Shown in pieces: positions 35,766-44,366 of a DNA stretch of 64,000 nucleotides. The stretch spans positions 1-64,000 of the forward strand of contig JAGWLR010000003.1 in the NCBI GenBank assembly GCA_028864885.1, written 5' to 3'. Position 1 is the stretch's first letter; each line of letters opens with the position of its first letter. The notes beneath the pieces were generated by a model that was given only the letters and a program-made list of their open reading frames with translations, made no database searches and was not told the origin of the DNA. The stretch is from Burkholderiales bacterium (lineage in GTDB: Bacteria > Pseudomonadota > Gammaproteobacteria > Burkholderiales > Burkholderiaceae_C). Position numbers and translations under genes: made by a program.

Positions 35766-36119
35766 ATGTCCCTCAAAAAAACCGACCTCGCGAAGAACCT
35801 GGGCCTCAAGATCACCCAGCAGATGAAAAAATCCGGCCCCCCTGGCCGTTTCGGTGCGGCCTCAGTGGCCTTGCCGGATCGGCGTGAGCAGCGCAAACTT
35901 GACCAAGCCGCTGGGTTGCTTCCGTTTGCGGTGAAGCTGCACGACGATCTGATCAAACAGCTGCGTGATCTGGCTCAACAAGAAGGTGGCAACCTGAATG
36001 CGGTTACTGAACGCCTGATCCGGGCGGGTCTGGCCGCCTCTCAGCCCACAGGGGCGGAGAAACCGGCGCCGGCGAAAAAGGCAGCAGCCAAAAAGGCCGC
36101 GAAAAAGACAAGCAGTTGA
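35766..36119 (+). CDS. Small RHH-like protein with lysine/alanine-rich tail
   Basis: This 117-residue protein starts at ATG 35766 (MSLKKTDLAKNLGLK); the track's GTG start is upstream. The middle (LLPFAVKLHDDLIKQLRDLAQQEGGNLNAVTERLIRAGLAA) has the strand-helix-helix rhythm of ribbon-helix-helix proteins. The tail (PAPAKKAAAKKAAKK) resembles histone H1-like tails. A DNA-binding or nucleoid role is plausible but not proven. It precedes the aldehyde dehydrogenase gene by 30 bp, so they may be co-transcribed. Confidence 0.7.
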   Translation: MSLKKTDLAKNLGLKITQQMKKSGPPGRFGAASVALPDRREQRKLDQAAGLLPFAVKLHDDLIKQLRDLAQQEGGNLNAVTERLIRAGLAASQPTGAEKPAPAKKAAAKKAAKKTSS

Positions 36120-36149
36120 TTCACTCACTCAGTCCAGAGGAGCTCGAAC

Positions 36150-37622
36150 ATGAACCGTCCCATGATGCACGTTGTCAACCCTCAGACCGGTGAATCGGAT
36201 CCCGCCGAAATTCGCCGCGTGTTCGACGCTCAACTGGCCACGGCGCTGGCATGGCGCGAGTCCACCGCTGCCGAACGCATTGCGCGACTCAAGAAGCTGC
36301 GTGACGGCATGATGGCGCGTCGTGAAGACTTCTATTCAGCCTTCCAGAAAGATTACCGCAAGCCCTCTGCTGAGGTGGAAGCCACGGAGTTCATGCCGGT
36401 GCTCGATGAGATCCGGCACGCCATTGGCAGCTTGAAAAAGTGGATGAAGCCCAAGAAGGTGTGGCCCACGATCGCATCGGCCATGACCTCCAGCTGGATC
36501 GAGTACCAGCCGCGTGGCCGCAGCCTGATCATCGCGCCCTGGAACTTCCCGTTGAATCTGTGCTTCGGGCCCATGGTGTCGGCCTTGGCTGCGGGCAACA
36601 CCGTGATCCTCAAGCCATCTGAAATGACGCCGGCTGTCAGTGCGGTGATGGCCGAGATCATTGCCAGCTTGTTCAAGGACGACGAAGTCGCCTTGTTTGA
36701 AGGCAGCTTGCCCACCTCGCAGGCCTTGCTGGAGTTGCCCTTCGACCATATCTTTTTCACAGGCTCGCCGGCCGTGGGCAAGGTGGTGATGTCGGCGGCT
36801 GCCAAGCACCTGACCAGTGTCACCCTGGAGTTGGGCGGCAAGTCGCCCGTGATCGTCGATGAGACGGCCAACCTGCGTCTGACGGCTGAGGCCCTGATGT
36901 GGGGCAAGTTCACCAACTGCGGACAGATCTGCGTGGCGCCCGATCACGTCTATGTGCACGAATCAGTGAAAGAGAAACTGGTCGATGAATGCAAGGCGGT
37001 GTTGGCTGAGCGCTATGGCGTGACCCCGCAGGAGCAGCGCAACAGTCCGCATCTGGCGCGCGTCATCAACCAGCGCCACACCCAGCGCATTGCTGGCTTG
37101 CTGCAGGACGCCCAAGGGCGGGGCGCGCGCGTCTTGACCGGTGGCGATGTCGATGTCTCGACCTGCTACATCGCGCCCACCTTGATCGAGCAAGTGCCCC
37201 AAGAGGCTCAGATCATGTCCGAAGAAATCTTCGGGCCCGTTTTGCCCATCATCACTTACCGTGATCTGGACAGCGTGGTGCGTGAGATCAACGCGCAGCC
37301 CAAGCCTCTGGCGCTTTATGTTTTCAGCACCCACAAGCAACGCACTCGCCGCCTGCTGGCCCAGACCAGCTCGGGTGGTGTGGCCATCAACCACTGCGTG
37401 TTGCATTACGCCCAGGGCAATCTGCCCTTTGGTGGCGTGAATAACTCTGGCATTGGCAATGCCCACGGGCACTTCGGCTTCAAGGCGTTCTCGCATGAAC
37501 GGGCGGTGCTGAAGTCCGGGCCCATCCTGATGGCCAAGCTGTTCTTTCCGCCCTACACGAATTTCAAGCAAAAGCTGATTCGGGCCACGGTCGACATCCT
37601 CCGATTGCCTTCGATTTTCTGA
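36150..37622 (+). CDS. Aldehyde dehydrogenase (class 3 / coniferyl-type)
   Basis: This 490-residue NAD(P)-dependent dehydrogenase oxidises aldehydes to acids. It carries the catalytic Cys in NCGQICVAPD (about residue 258), the general base Glu in LELGGKSP, and the cofactor motif FTGSPAVGKVV. It lacks a classical PWN start but has APWNFPLN. C-terminal residues ILMAKLFFPPYTNF form a hydrophobic patch as in membrane-associated class 3 (ALDH3-like) enzymes. The substrate is not predictable. An intrinsic terminator follows. Confidence 0.92.
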   Translation: MNRPMMHVVNPQTGESDPAEIRRVFDAQLATALAWRESTAAERIARLKKLRDGMMARREDFYSAFQKDYRKPSAEVEATEFMPVLDEIRHAIGSLKKWMKPKKVWPTIASAMTSSWIEYQPRGRSLIIAPWNFPLNLCFGPMVSALAAGNTVILKPSEMTPAVSAVMAEIIASLFKDDEVALFEGSLPTSQALLELPFDHIFFTGSPAVGKVVMSAAAKHLTSVTLELGGKSPVIVDETANLRLTAEALMWGKFTNCGQICVAPDHVYVHESVKEKLVDECKAVLAERYGVTPQEQRNSPHLARVINQRHTQRIAGLLQDAQGRGARVLTGGDVDVSTCYIAPTLIEQVPQEAQIMSEEIFGPVLPIITYRDLDSVVREINAQPKPLALYVFSTHKQRTRRLLAQTSSGGVAINHCVLHYAQGNLPFGGVNNSGIGNAHGHFGFKAFSHERAVLKSGPILMAKLFFPPYTNFKQKLIRATVDILRLPSIF

Positions 37623-37672
37623 GGTCCGAAATTCAAAGCGCTTTGCCGCGATAATTCGACCCCAAACCCATC

Positions 37673-37708
37673 GCCCGCCTCTGGCTTCCTCCCCTTGGCG
37701 GGCTTTTT
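37673..37708 (+). terminator. Rho-independent terminator between aldehyde dehydrogenase and livH
   Basis: GCCCGCC, 17-base loop, GGCGGGC then TTTTT: a seven-pair G/C stem and T-tract, 50 bp after the dehydrogenase stop and 10 bp before livH. It can end the upstream transcript, so the liv genes need their own promoter. A GATAAT hexamer at 37650 would put the hairpin in a liv leader. Confidence 0.75.
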
Positions 37709-37718
37709 GCATGTCTGG

Positions 37719-38648
37719 ATGATCGTGGACGTCTTCATTCAACAACTGATCAATGGCCTGGTGGTGGGCAGCATGTATGCGCTGGTGGCGCTGGGCTACA
37801 CCATGGTCTACGGCATCATCAACCTGATCAACTTCGCCCATGGCGAGGTGCTGATGGTGGGCGCACTTGTGAGCTGGTCCGTGGTGACCACCTTGGGCGA
37901 CAGTGGCATCCCTGGTTGGGCGTTGCTGCTGTTGTCACTGGTGGCGGCCATGCTGGCGTGCATGCTGCTGAATTTCGTCATCGAGAAGCTGGCGTACCGG
38001 CCGTTGCGCAATGCGCCTCGCCTGGCGCCCCTGATCACGGCCATGGGGATGTCCTTGCTGCTGCAGACACTGGCCATGATCATCTGGAAGCCAGACTACA
38101 AGCCCTATCCGATCTTGCTGCCCGATGCGCCGTATGACTTCATGGGGGCATCGATCAACTTGGCGCAGATTCTGATTCTGGTGATCACGGCGGTGGTGCT
38201 GGCTGGGCTGATGGCCTTGATTCATGGCACCCGCCTGGGACGGGCCATGCGTGCCACGGCCGAGAACCCGCGCGTGGCGCAGTTGATGGGCGTGCAGCCA
38301 GACAAGGTCATCTCGGCCACTTTCATCATCGGGGCGGCCCTGGCGGCCTTGGCGGGCGTGATGTGGGCCGTGAATTACGGGTCGGTACAGCACACCATGG
38401 GCTTTCTGCCGGGGCTGAAGGCCTTCACTGCGGCGGTGTTTGGTGGCATCGGCAACCTGGGCGGTGCGGTGGTGGGGGGGCTGCTGCTCGGCCTGATCGA
38501 GTCGCTGGGTGCGGGGTATATCGGCGATCTGACCGGTGGGGTATTGGGGAGCAACTACCAGGACATCTTTGCCTTTGCCGTGCTCATTCTCATCCTGACG
38601 CTGCGTCCGCAAGGCTTGCTAGGCGAGCGTGTGGCAGACCGCGCATGA
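37719..38648 (+). CDS. livH: Branched-chain amino acid ABC permease LivH
   Basis: This 309-residue inner-membrane permease has the family opening IQQLINGLVVGSMYALVALGYTMVYGIINLINFAHGE and an EAA-like loop with TRLGRAMRATAENPRVAQLMG. About eight hydrophobic segments are visible. The start is uncertain: ATG 37719 (MIVDVFIQ) or GTG 37725 (VDVFIQ, which fits other LivH N-termini better). It forms the transmembrane heterodimer with LivM. The stop overlaps the next start as ATGA. Confidence 0.93.
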   Translation: MIVDVFIQQLINGLVVGSMYALVALGYTMVYGIINLINFAHGEVLMVGALVSWSVVTTLGDSGIPGWALLLLSLVAAMLACMLLNFVIEKLAYRPLRNAPRLAPLITAMGMSLLLQTLAMIIWKPDYKPYPILLPDAPYDFMGASINLAQILILVITAVVLAGLMALIHGTRLGRAMRATAENPRVAQLMGVQPDKVISATFIIGAALAALAGVMWAVNYGSVQHTMGFLPGLKAFTAAVFGGIGNLGGAVVGGLLLGLIESLGAGYIGDLTGGVLGSNYQDIFAFAVLILILTLRPQGLLGERVADRA

Positions 38649-39754
38649 TGGGTGGGACGATGAACAAACGGTTGATGGGCGTGGTGGCCAGTGCGGTGGC
38701 CCTGGCGGTGTTGCCCTTGGTTCTGCAAGGGGTGGGCCAGGCTTGGGTTCGGATCGTGGACACGGCGTTGCTCTACATCCTGCTGGCCTTGGGGCTCAAC
38801 ATCGTGGTGGGCATGGCGGGTTTGCTGGATTTGGGCTACATCGCCTTTTATGGGGTCGGCGCCTACCTGTATGCCTTGCTGGCTTCGCCGCAATTGACGG
38901 ACAACATCCCGGCCATCGCAGCGATGCTTCCTCACGGGCTGCACGCGCCCATCTGGGTGGTGCTGCCGCTGGCCGCCGGGGTGGCCGGTCTGGCGGGTGT
39001 GATCCTGGGGGCCCCCACGCTGAAGTTGCGGGGTGACTACCTGGCCATCGTCACTCTGGGCTTTGGCGAAATCATCCGGGTGTTTTTGAACAACCTGGAT
39101 GCGCCGGTCAACATCACCAATGGCCCGATGGGCATCGACAGCATCGAGCCCTTGTCCGTGTTTGGCGTCAGCCTGGGCGAGCCCTGGCGTGTGGCGGGGT
39201 TCAAGCTGCAACCGGTCACCTTGCATTACTACCTGTTCCTGGCCATGGTGGTGCTGGCTGTGGTGCTCAGTGCCCGCTTGCACGATTCGCGTCTGGGGCG
39301 TGCCTGGGTGGCCATCCGAGAAGACGAAATCGCCGCCAAGGCGATGGGGCTGAACGTTCGCAACATCAAGTTGCTGGCCTTTGGCCTGGGGGCCACTTTC
39401 GGGGGCGTGTCCGGGGTGCTGTTTGCCAGCTTCCAGGGCTTTGTCTCGCCTGAATCGTTCAGCTTGCAGGAGTCCGTCATGGTGGTGGCCATGGTGGTGT
39501 TGGGTGGCCTGGGCCACATCCCGGGCGTGATCCTGGGCGCCTTCTTGCTGGCCGCTTTGCCCGAGGTGCTGCGCTATGTGGCGGGGCCCTTGCAGGCCAT
39601 GACCGATGGTCGCCTGGATGCGGCCATCCTGCGCCAACTGCTGGTGGCACTGGCCATGATTGGGATCATGCTGTTGCGGCCTCGTGGCTTGTGGCCGTCG
39701 CCTCGACACGAGGATCAGCTGATACCCGAGGCCGGTGAAGGAGAGCGCGCATGA
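38645..39754 (+). CDS. livM: Branched-chain amino acid ABC permease LivM
   Basis: This permease is 369 residues from the ATG that overlaps the livH stop; ATG 38660 (MNKRLMG), preceded by GGTGGG, is a strong alternative. Motifs are LLYILLALGLNIVVGMAGLLDLGYIAFYGVGAYL, APTLKLRGDYLAIVTLGFGEI and RLGRAWVAIREDEIAAKAMGLN, all LivM. It pairs with LivH. It overlaps livG by four bases. Confidence 0.93.
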   Translation: MMGGTMNKRLMGVVASAVALAVLPLVLQGVGQAWVRIVDTALLYILLALGLNIVVGMAGLLDLGYIAFYGVGAYLYALLASPQLTDNIPAIAAMLPHGLHAPIWVVLPLAAGVAGLAGVILGAPTLKLRGDYLAIVTLGFGEIIRVFLNNLDAPVNITNGPMGIDSIEPLSVFGVSLGEPWRVAGFKLQPVTLHYYLFLAMVVLAVVLSARLHDSRLGRAWVAIREDEIAAKAMGLNVRNIKLLAFGLGATFGGVSGVLFASFQGFVSPESFSLQESVMVVAMVVLGGLGHIPGVILGAFLLAALPEVLRYVAGPLQAMTDGRLDAAILRQLLVALAMIGIMLLRPRGLWPSPRHEDQLIPEAGEGERA

Positions 39755-40530
39755 GCCAGCCTTTGCTGTCCGTGTCCGGGGTATCCAAGCGCTTTGGCGG
39801 GGTACAGGCCTTGACCGATGTCGGCCTGTCGATCCCATCGGGACAGGTGCACGGACTGATCGGTCCCAACGGCGCCGGCAAGACCACCTTCTTCAATGTC
39901 ATCACCGGTTTGGTCCCGGCAGACCAAGGTCGATTTGAATTGGCTGGGCAGCCCTACAAGCCCACGGCGGTGCACAAGGTAGCGCAGGCTGGCATTGCTC
40001 GTACCTTCCAGAACATCCGTCTGTTTGCAGAGATGTCGGCGGTCGACAATGTGCGCGTGGGGCGCCATGTGCGTACGCATGTGAGCTGGTGGCAAGCTGT
40101 CTTGCGCACGCCTGCGTTCAAACGAGAAGAAGCACAGATTCTGGATGAGGCGATGGCCTTGCTTGATTTCGTGGGCTTGGCCAGTAAGGCCAAGCAGACA
40201 GCGCGCACCCTCAGCTATGGCGATCAGCGGCGACTCGAAATCGCGCGGGCGCTGGCCACCGAGCCCAAGTTGCTGGCGCTCGACGAACCGGCGGCCGGCA
40301 TGAACGCCACCGAGAAGGTTCAACTTCGCGCCTTGATCGAGCGCATCCGTGAACAGGGGCGGGCGGTTTTGTTGATTGAACACGATGTCAAGCTGGTGAT
40401 GGGGCTATGCGATCACGTGACGGTGCTGGATCAGGGCAAGTTGATCGCGTCGGGCTTGCCTGCGCAGGTCCAGCAAGATCCCGCTGTGATTGCGGCCTAC
40501 CTGGGGACGGCGCCAAGCGCCCAGGTTTGA
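39751..40530 (+). CDS. livG: Branched-chain amino acid ABC ATPase LivG
   Basis: This 259-residue ATPase has Walker A GPNGAGKTTFFNVITG, a conserved insert FQNIRLFAEMSAVDNVRVG, signature LSYGDQRRLEIARALA, Walker B LLALDEPAAGMN and H-loop IEHDV. The insert after Walker A and the GMN after Walker B identify LivG over LivF. It pairs with LivF on the LivHM permease. Confidence 0.95.
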   Translation: MSQPLLSVSGVSKRFGGVQALTDVGLSIPSGQVHGLIGPNGAGKTTFFNVITGLVPADQGRFELAGQPYKPTAVHKVAQAGIARTFQNIRLFAEMSAVDNVRVGRHVRTHVSWWQAVLRTPAFKREEAQILDEAMALLDFVGLASKAKQTARTLSYGDQRRLEIARALATEPKLLALDEPAAGMNATEKVQLRALIERIREQGRAVLLIEHDVKLVMGLCDHVTVLDQGKLIASGLPAQVQQDPAVIAAYLGTAPSAQV

Positions 40531-40550
40531 GTCCCGAATCGAGGAATGTG

Positions 40551-41264
40551 ATGGCAGAGACTTTGTTGTCGGTTCAGGGCTTGAACGTCGCCTATGGTGG
40601 CATTCAGGCGGTGAAAAATCTGAACCTGGAGTTGTTTCCCGGCGAGTTGGTCAGCTTGATCGGTGCCAACGGCGCAGGTAAAACCACCACGCTCAAGGCC
40701 ATTTGTGGCTTGCTCAAGCCGCAGGCTGGCGAGGTGGTTTACCAGGGGCGCCGTGTTCAAGGCTGTGGCCCTTGGGAGCTGGTGGCGCAAGGCCTGGTCA
40801 TGGTGCCGGAAGGACGGGGCATTTTCGCGCGCATGTCGATCGAAGAAAACCTGCGCATGGGCGCCTACTTGCGGCGTGACCAGCAGATTGAATCCGATAT
40901 CGACTCAGTCTATGCGCGCTTTCCGCGCTTGAAAGAGCGCCACAAACAATTGGCCGGAACCTTGTCGGGTGGTGAGCAGCAGATGCTGGCCATGGGCCGA
41001 GCATTGCTGGCCAGGCCGAAGTTGCTTCTGCTCGATGAGCCGTCCATGGGCTTGGCGCCGATCATGGTCGATCAGATTTTTCAGGTAGTCGAGGAAGTGT
41101 CTCGACAAGGCGTGACGGTGTTGCTGGTGGAGCAGAACGCACACCGCGCACTCGAGTTGGCGCATCGTGCGTACGTGCTCGATTCTGGCGAGATGGTGCT
41201 GTCCGGGGCTGCGGCCGATCTGTTGCGCGACCCGCAGGTGCAGGCCGCCTATCTGGGGGCGTAA
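40551..41264 (+). CDS. livF: Branched-chain amino acid ABC ATPase LivF
   Basis: This 237-residue ATPase starts at ATG 40551 (MAETLLSVQGL) with GAGGA upstream; the ORF-track start is inside livG. It has Walker A GANGAGKTTTLKAICG, VPEGRGIFARMSIEENLRMGAY, signature LSGGEQQMLAMGRALL and Walker B LLLLDEPSMGLAP, the LivF set. No livJ/livK-type substrate-binding protein is visible beside the operon, so the ligand cannot be named beyond the family. Confidence 0.95.
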   Translation: MAETLLSVQGLNVAYGGIQAVKNLNLELFPGELVSLIGANGAGKTTTLKAICGLLKPQAGEVVYQGRRVQGCGPWELVAQGLVMVPEGRGIFARMSIEENLRMGAYLRRDQQIESDIDSVYARFPRLKERHKQLAGTLSGGEQQMLAMGRALLARPKLLLLDEPSMGLAPIMVDQIFQVVEEVSRQGVTVLLVEQNAHRALELAHRAYVLDSGEMVLSGAAADLLRDPQVQAAYLGA

Positions 41265-41277
41265 CCCCCTCACGCCA

Positions 41278-41694
41278 TCACAAGGCCGCCGTGATTTTGT
41301 CGGCCAGCGCCTTCAGGTGTGCCGGGTCCGCCATCACCGTGGCATGCGGCCTGCGCAGATCAGCAATTGAGCCTGGGATCACATGGATATGAAAGTGCGG
41401 CACCGTCTGCCCCGCGCCCGGGCCATTGAGCTGCATCAGCACCACGCCGTCGGCGCCCAGACCCTTCTTTTGCGCGTTACCAATCTTGCGCACGGTGCTC
41501 ATGCAGGCCGTTGCCGCCGCATCAGACAGTTCGAACAAGGTGGTGGCAGCCTCTTTGGGGATCACCAGGGCGTGCCCATCGGTTTGGGGCATGATGTCCA
41601 TGAATGCCAGGGTGTGTTCGTCTTCGTACAGCTTGATGCAAGGGATCTCGCCTCGCAGGATCTTGGCAAAGATGTTGTTCGTGTCGTAGGGCAT
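41278..41694 (-). CDS. HIT family nucleotide-binding protein
   Basis: This 138-residue protein has the histidine triad HFHIHVIP near residue 100, preceded by MQLNGPGAGQTV. It opens with NNIFAKILRGEIPCIKLYEDEHTLAFMDI, a classic HIT layout. Members hydrolyse phosphoramidates or dinucleoside polyphosphates as dimers in the cytosol. It follows the ferredoxin reductase gene by 11 bp and converges on livF. Confidence 0.93.
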   Translation of the reverse strand: MPYDTNNIFAKILRGEIPCIKLYEDEHTLAFMDIMPQTDGHALVIPKEAATTLFELSDAAATACMSTVRKIGNAQKKGLGADGVVLMQLNGPGAGQTVPHFHIHVIPGSIADLRRPHATVMADPAHLKALADKITAAL

Positions 41695-41705
41695 GAGGGC
41701 TCCTG

Positions 41706-42737
41706 TCAGTGTTTGTCGGCTTCGCTGGTGAACGCGTCGGCGTAGAAGTATTCTGCAGGCAGGCCAGCCTGTGCCACGAAATCATGTTGCGCTGATTGAA
41801 CCATGATGGGCGCACCACATGCGTAGACCTCAAACCCTGACAGGTCTGGCAGGTCTTGCAACACAGCCTGATGAACGAAGCCGGTGCGACCAGTCCATTG
41901 GTCTTGCACGGTGGCATCTGACAGAACGGGGACGTAGGTGAGCCAAGGAAGTTCCGCGGCTTGCTGCAAGGCCCATTCGTGCAGATACAGATCTGGCTTG
42001 CTACGGCAGCCCCAATACAAGCGGGTGGGGCGCTCGATGCCCTGGTGCCGCATGTGATCCAGAATCGACTTGATCGGCGCAAAGCCGGTGCCGGAAGCCA
42101 GCAGCACGATCGGGCGATCCGAATCCTCGCGCAGGAAGAAGGTGCCGAACGGACCTTCCATGCGCAGGATTTCTTTTTCCTTCATGCCGGTGAACACATG
42201 GTCCGTGAATTTGCCGCCGGGCATGTGCCGCAGGTGCAACTCCAGGCCCGTGCCTTCGGCCAATGTGTGCGGGGCATTGGCCATCGAGTAGCTGCGGCGG
42301 CTGCCATCCTTGAGGATGAACTCAATGAACTGGCCGGCACGGAAGCCAAAGCTGTTGTTGGCTGGCAGTTGCAGTTTGATGATCATCACGTCGGGGGCGG
42401 CGCGCTCCAGCGTGGTCACCCGCGTGGGCATCTTCTGAACCGGAAAATCACCCAGCCCCACCACTTGCTTGCACTCGATCACCAGATCGGTTTGCGGCGT
42501 GGCGCAGCAGGTGAGCATATAACCGGCGGCTTCCTCTTCAGCGGACAAGGCTTTGGTCTGGTGTGCACCGTGAATCACGCGCCCTTCGACGAGTTTGCAT
42601 TTGCACGATCCGCAAGCACCATCCTTGCAGCCATAGGGCAGACCCACGCCGGCGTGGATGGCCGCGCCGAGCACGGTTTCATCCCGCTGCATGGTGAATT
42701 CGCGACCACTGGGTTGAATGTGGACGGAAAAGCTCAT
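41706..42737 (-). CDS. 2Fe-2S ferredoxin-type NAD(P)H reductase (CDP-6-deoxyglucoseen reductase-like)
   Basis: This 343-residue protein starts at ATG 42737 (MSFSVHIQPSGREF). Residues 1-90 form a plant-type ferredoxin with CKDGACGSCKC and a later CCATPQT cysteine ligand. The FAD domain has RRSYSMANAP, and the NAD domain has LASGTGFAPIKSIL and YACGAPIMVQ. Similar proteins are called CDP-6-deoxy-L-threo-D-glycero-4-hexulose-3-dehydrase reductase or electron-transfer parts of oxygenases. No sugar-biosynthesis neighbours are here, so the redox partner is unknown. Confidence 0.88.
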   Translation of the reverse strand: MSFSVHIQPSGREFTMQRDETVLGAAIHAGVGLPYGCKDGACGSCKCKLVEGRVIHGAHQTKALSAEEEAAGYMLTCCATPQTDLVIECKQVVGLGDFPVQKMPTRVTTLERAAPDVMIIKLQLPANNSFGFRAGQFIEFILKDGSRRSYSMANAPHTLAEGTGLELHLRHMPGGKFTDHVFTGMKEKEILRMEGPFGTFFLREDSDRPIVLLASGTGFAPIKSILDHMRHQGIERPTRLYWGCRSKPDLYLHEWALQQAAELPWLTYVPVLSDATVQDQWTGRTGFVHQAVLQDLPDLSGFEVYACGAPIMVQSAQHDFVAQAGLPAEYFYADAFTSEADKH

Positions 42738-42801
42738 GAAGACGTCCTCTGAACAGGGAAAATAGGCAAACCCCGATTTTCGCTCAAGACCCGCGTTTGC
42801 C

Positions 42802-43713
42802 ATGTACAACCCGCAACCCTCCCGTTTGTCCCAGTTCAAACGTCCACGCATTTTGATTGTTGGCTGCGGGGATGTCGGTTTACGGGTGGTGCGGCAGATG
42901 CGGCCACGCTGTCGGCTGATGGCCCTGACCTCGCAGCCTGAGCGGGTTGCAAGCCTGCGGGCGCAAGGCGTGCTGCCATTGGTGGGCAACTTGGATGACG
43001 CGGCCTCGCTCAGCCGTCTGGCCGGGCTGGCGCCCTACGTGGTTCACCTTGCACCGCCCCCCAGCACAGGCGGGACCGATCTACGCACGGCCCATTTGCT
43101 GCAAGCCCTGGCGCGCCGCGGTGGCGTGCGATCGCTGGTGTACGGCAGCACCACGGGTGTGTATGGCGATGCCCAGGGCGCTCGATTTGACGAAACACGC
43201 CCTCTGAATCCGACTACGCCTCGTGCCCGGCGACGGGTTGACGCCGAAAGCCGTGTTCGGTGGTTCGGGCGTCAGCACTTGGGCACGCGCACTGCCATCT
43301 TGCGCATCCCCGGCATCTATGCCGCGGATCGTGAAGGAGGGCACCCACGTGACCGGGTTGCCAAGGGCACACCGGTGCTGGTGCCGCAAGACGATGTCTA
43401 CACCAATCACATCCACGCCGATGATCTGGCTCGCATCGTGGTCGCGGCTCTGTGGCGTGGCAAGCCTGGACGGGTCTTGCATGCCAGTGATACCACCGAG
43501 ATGCGGATGGGCGATTACTTTGACTGGGTGGCTGACCACCATGGTCTGCCCAGGCCACCGCGCATCACGTTGGCCGAGGCTCGACAGAGCATGACGGTGA
43601 TGCAGCTGTCTTTCTGGTCTGAATCCCGGCGTTTGATCAACACCCGACTCAAGACCGACCTGCGACTGGATCTGCGTTACCCAACTGTGCAGGACGGACT
43701 GCGTCAGGCCTGA
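42802..43713 (+). CDS. NAD-dependent epimerase/dehydratase-like SDR (YeeZ-type)
   Basis: This 303-residue extended-SDR-like protein has the dinucleotide-binding ILIVGCGDVGLRVVRQM at the N-terminus and the YGSTTGVYGD segment. RIPGIYAADREGG and a TNHIHADDLARIVVAAL region follow, as in YeeZ-like proteins. The expected YxxxK is not clear. Its biological role is unknown. The first residues (MYNPQPSRLSQFKRP) precede the fold. The last 10 bases overlap the 3' end of nth. Confidence 0.85.
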   Translation: MYNPQPSRLSQFKRPRILIVGCGDVGLRVVRQMRPRCRLMALTSQPERVASLRAQGVLPLVGNLDDAASLSRLAGLAPYVVHLAPPPSTGGTDLRTAHLLQALARRGGVRSLVYGSTTGVYGDAQGARFDETRPLNPTTPRARRRVDAESRVRWFGRQHLGTRTAILRIPGIYAADREGGHPRDRVAKGTPVLVPQDDVYTNHIHADDLARIVVAALWRGKPGRVLHASDTTEMRMGDYFDWVADHHGLPRPPRITLAEARQSMTVMQLSFWSESRRLINTRLKTDLRLDLRYPTVQDGLRQA

Positions 43714-44348
43714 GGGGCCGGTGTTTTGGGCTTGAACTTGCAGTAAGCCGCCACACTGCATTCCCAGCACCGAGGCTTGCGGGCCTGGCAGATGTAGCGA
43801 CCATGCAGAATCAGCCAGTGGTGCGCATGCACCTTGTAGGGCTCAGGCACACGCTTGAGCAGCTTCAATTCGACCTCCAGCGGGGTCTTGCCGGGCGCCA
43901 GGCCCGTGCGATTGCCGACCCGGAAGATGTGGGTGTCAACGGCCATCGTGGGCTCTCCGAAAGCCACGTTCAGCACCACATTGGCGGTCTTGCGGCCGAC
44001 ACCGGGCAGGGACTCCAGCTCCTCGCGCGTGCGCGGCACCTCCCCACCGAATTGATCGATCAGGATGCGGCAGGTTTCCAGCAGGTGTTTGGCTTTGCTT
44101 TTGTACAGGCCGATCGTCTTGATGTACTCGCACAGGCCGTCCATGCCCAGATCGAGTATCTGCTGAGGTGTGTGGGCCACCGGAAACAGCTTGCGGGTGG
44201 CCTTGTTGACCCCCACATCGGTCGCCTGTGCAGACAGCAGCACGGCCGTGAGCAGCTCGAACGGTGTGCTGTACTCCAGCTCCGTTTCGGGGTGCGGGTT
44301 GGCTGCCTGCAGGGTGGCGAAGAAGGCGGAGATGTCAGCTGTTTTCAT
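43704..44348 (-). CDS. nth: Endonuclease III (DNA glycosylase/AP lyase)
   Basis: This 214-residue base-excision repair enzyme cuts oxidised pyrimidines. The helix-hairpin-helix LPGVGRKTANVVL carries the catalytic Lys, AVDTHIFRV the catalytic Asp, and the C-terminal cysteines C...CWEC...C (Cx6Cx2Cx5C) bind the 4Fe-4S cluster. It is slightly shorter than its family in no important part. It faces the epimerase gene. Confidence 0.97.
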   Translation of the reverse strand: MKTADISAFFATLQAANPHPETELEYSTPFELLTAVLLSAQATDVGVNKATRKLFPVAHTPQQILDLGMDGLCEYIKTIGLYKSKAKHLLETCRILIDQFGGEVPRTREELESLPGVGRKTANVVLNVAFGEPTMAVDTHIFRVGNRTGLAPGKTPLEVELKLLKRVPEPYKVHAHHWLILHGRYICQARKPRCWECSVAAYCKFKPKTPAPQA

Positions 44349-44366
44349 GGCCCGCCAGTCTAGCGG

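Noticed and set aside
38555-39838. 427-residue minus-strand ORF over livM
   Set aside because: Antisense shadow dominated by Gln/His/Arg; livM frame is certain.
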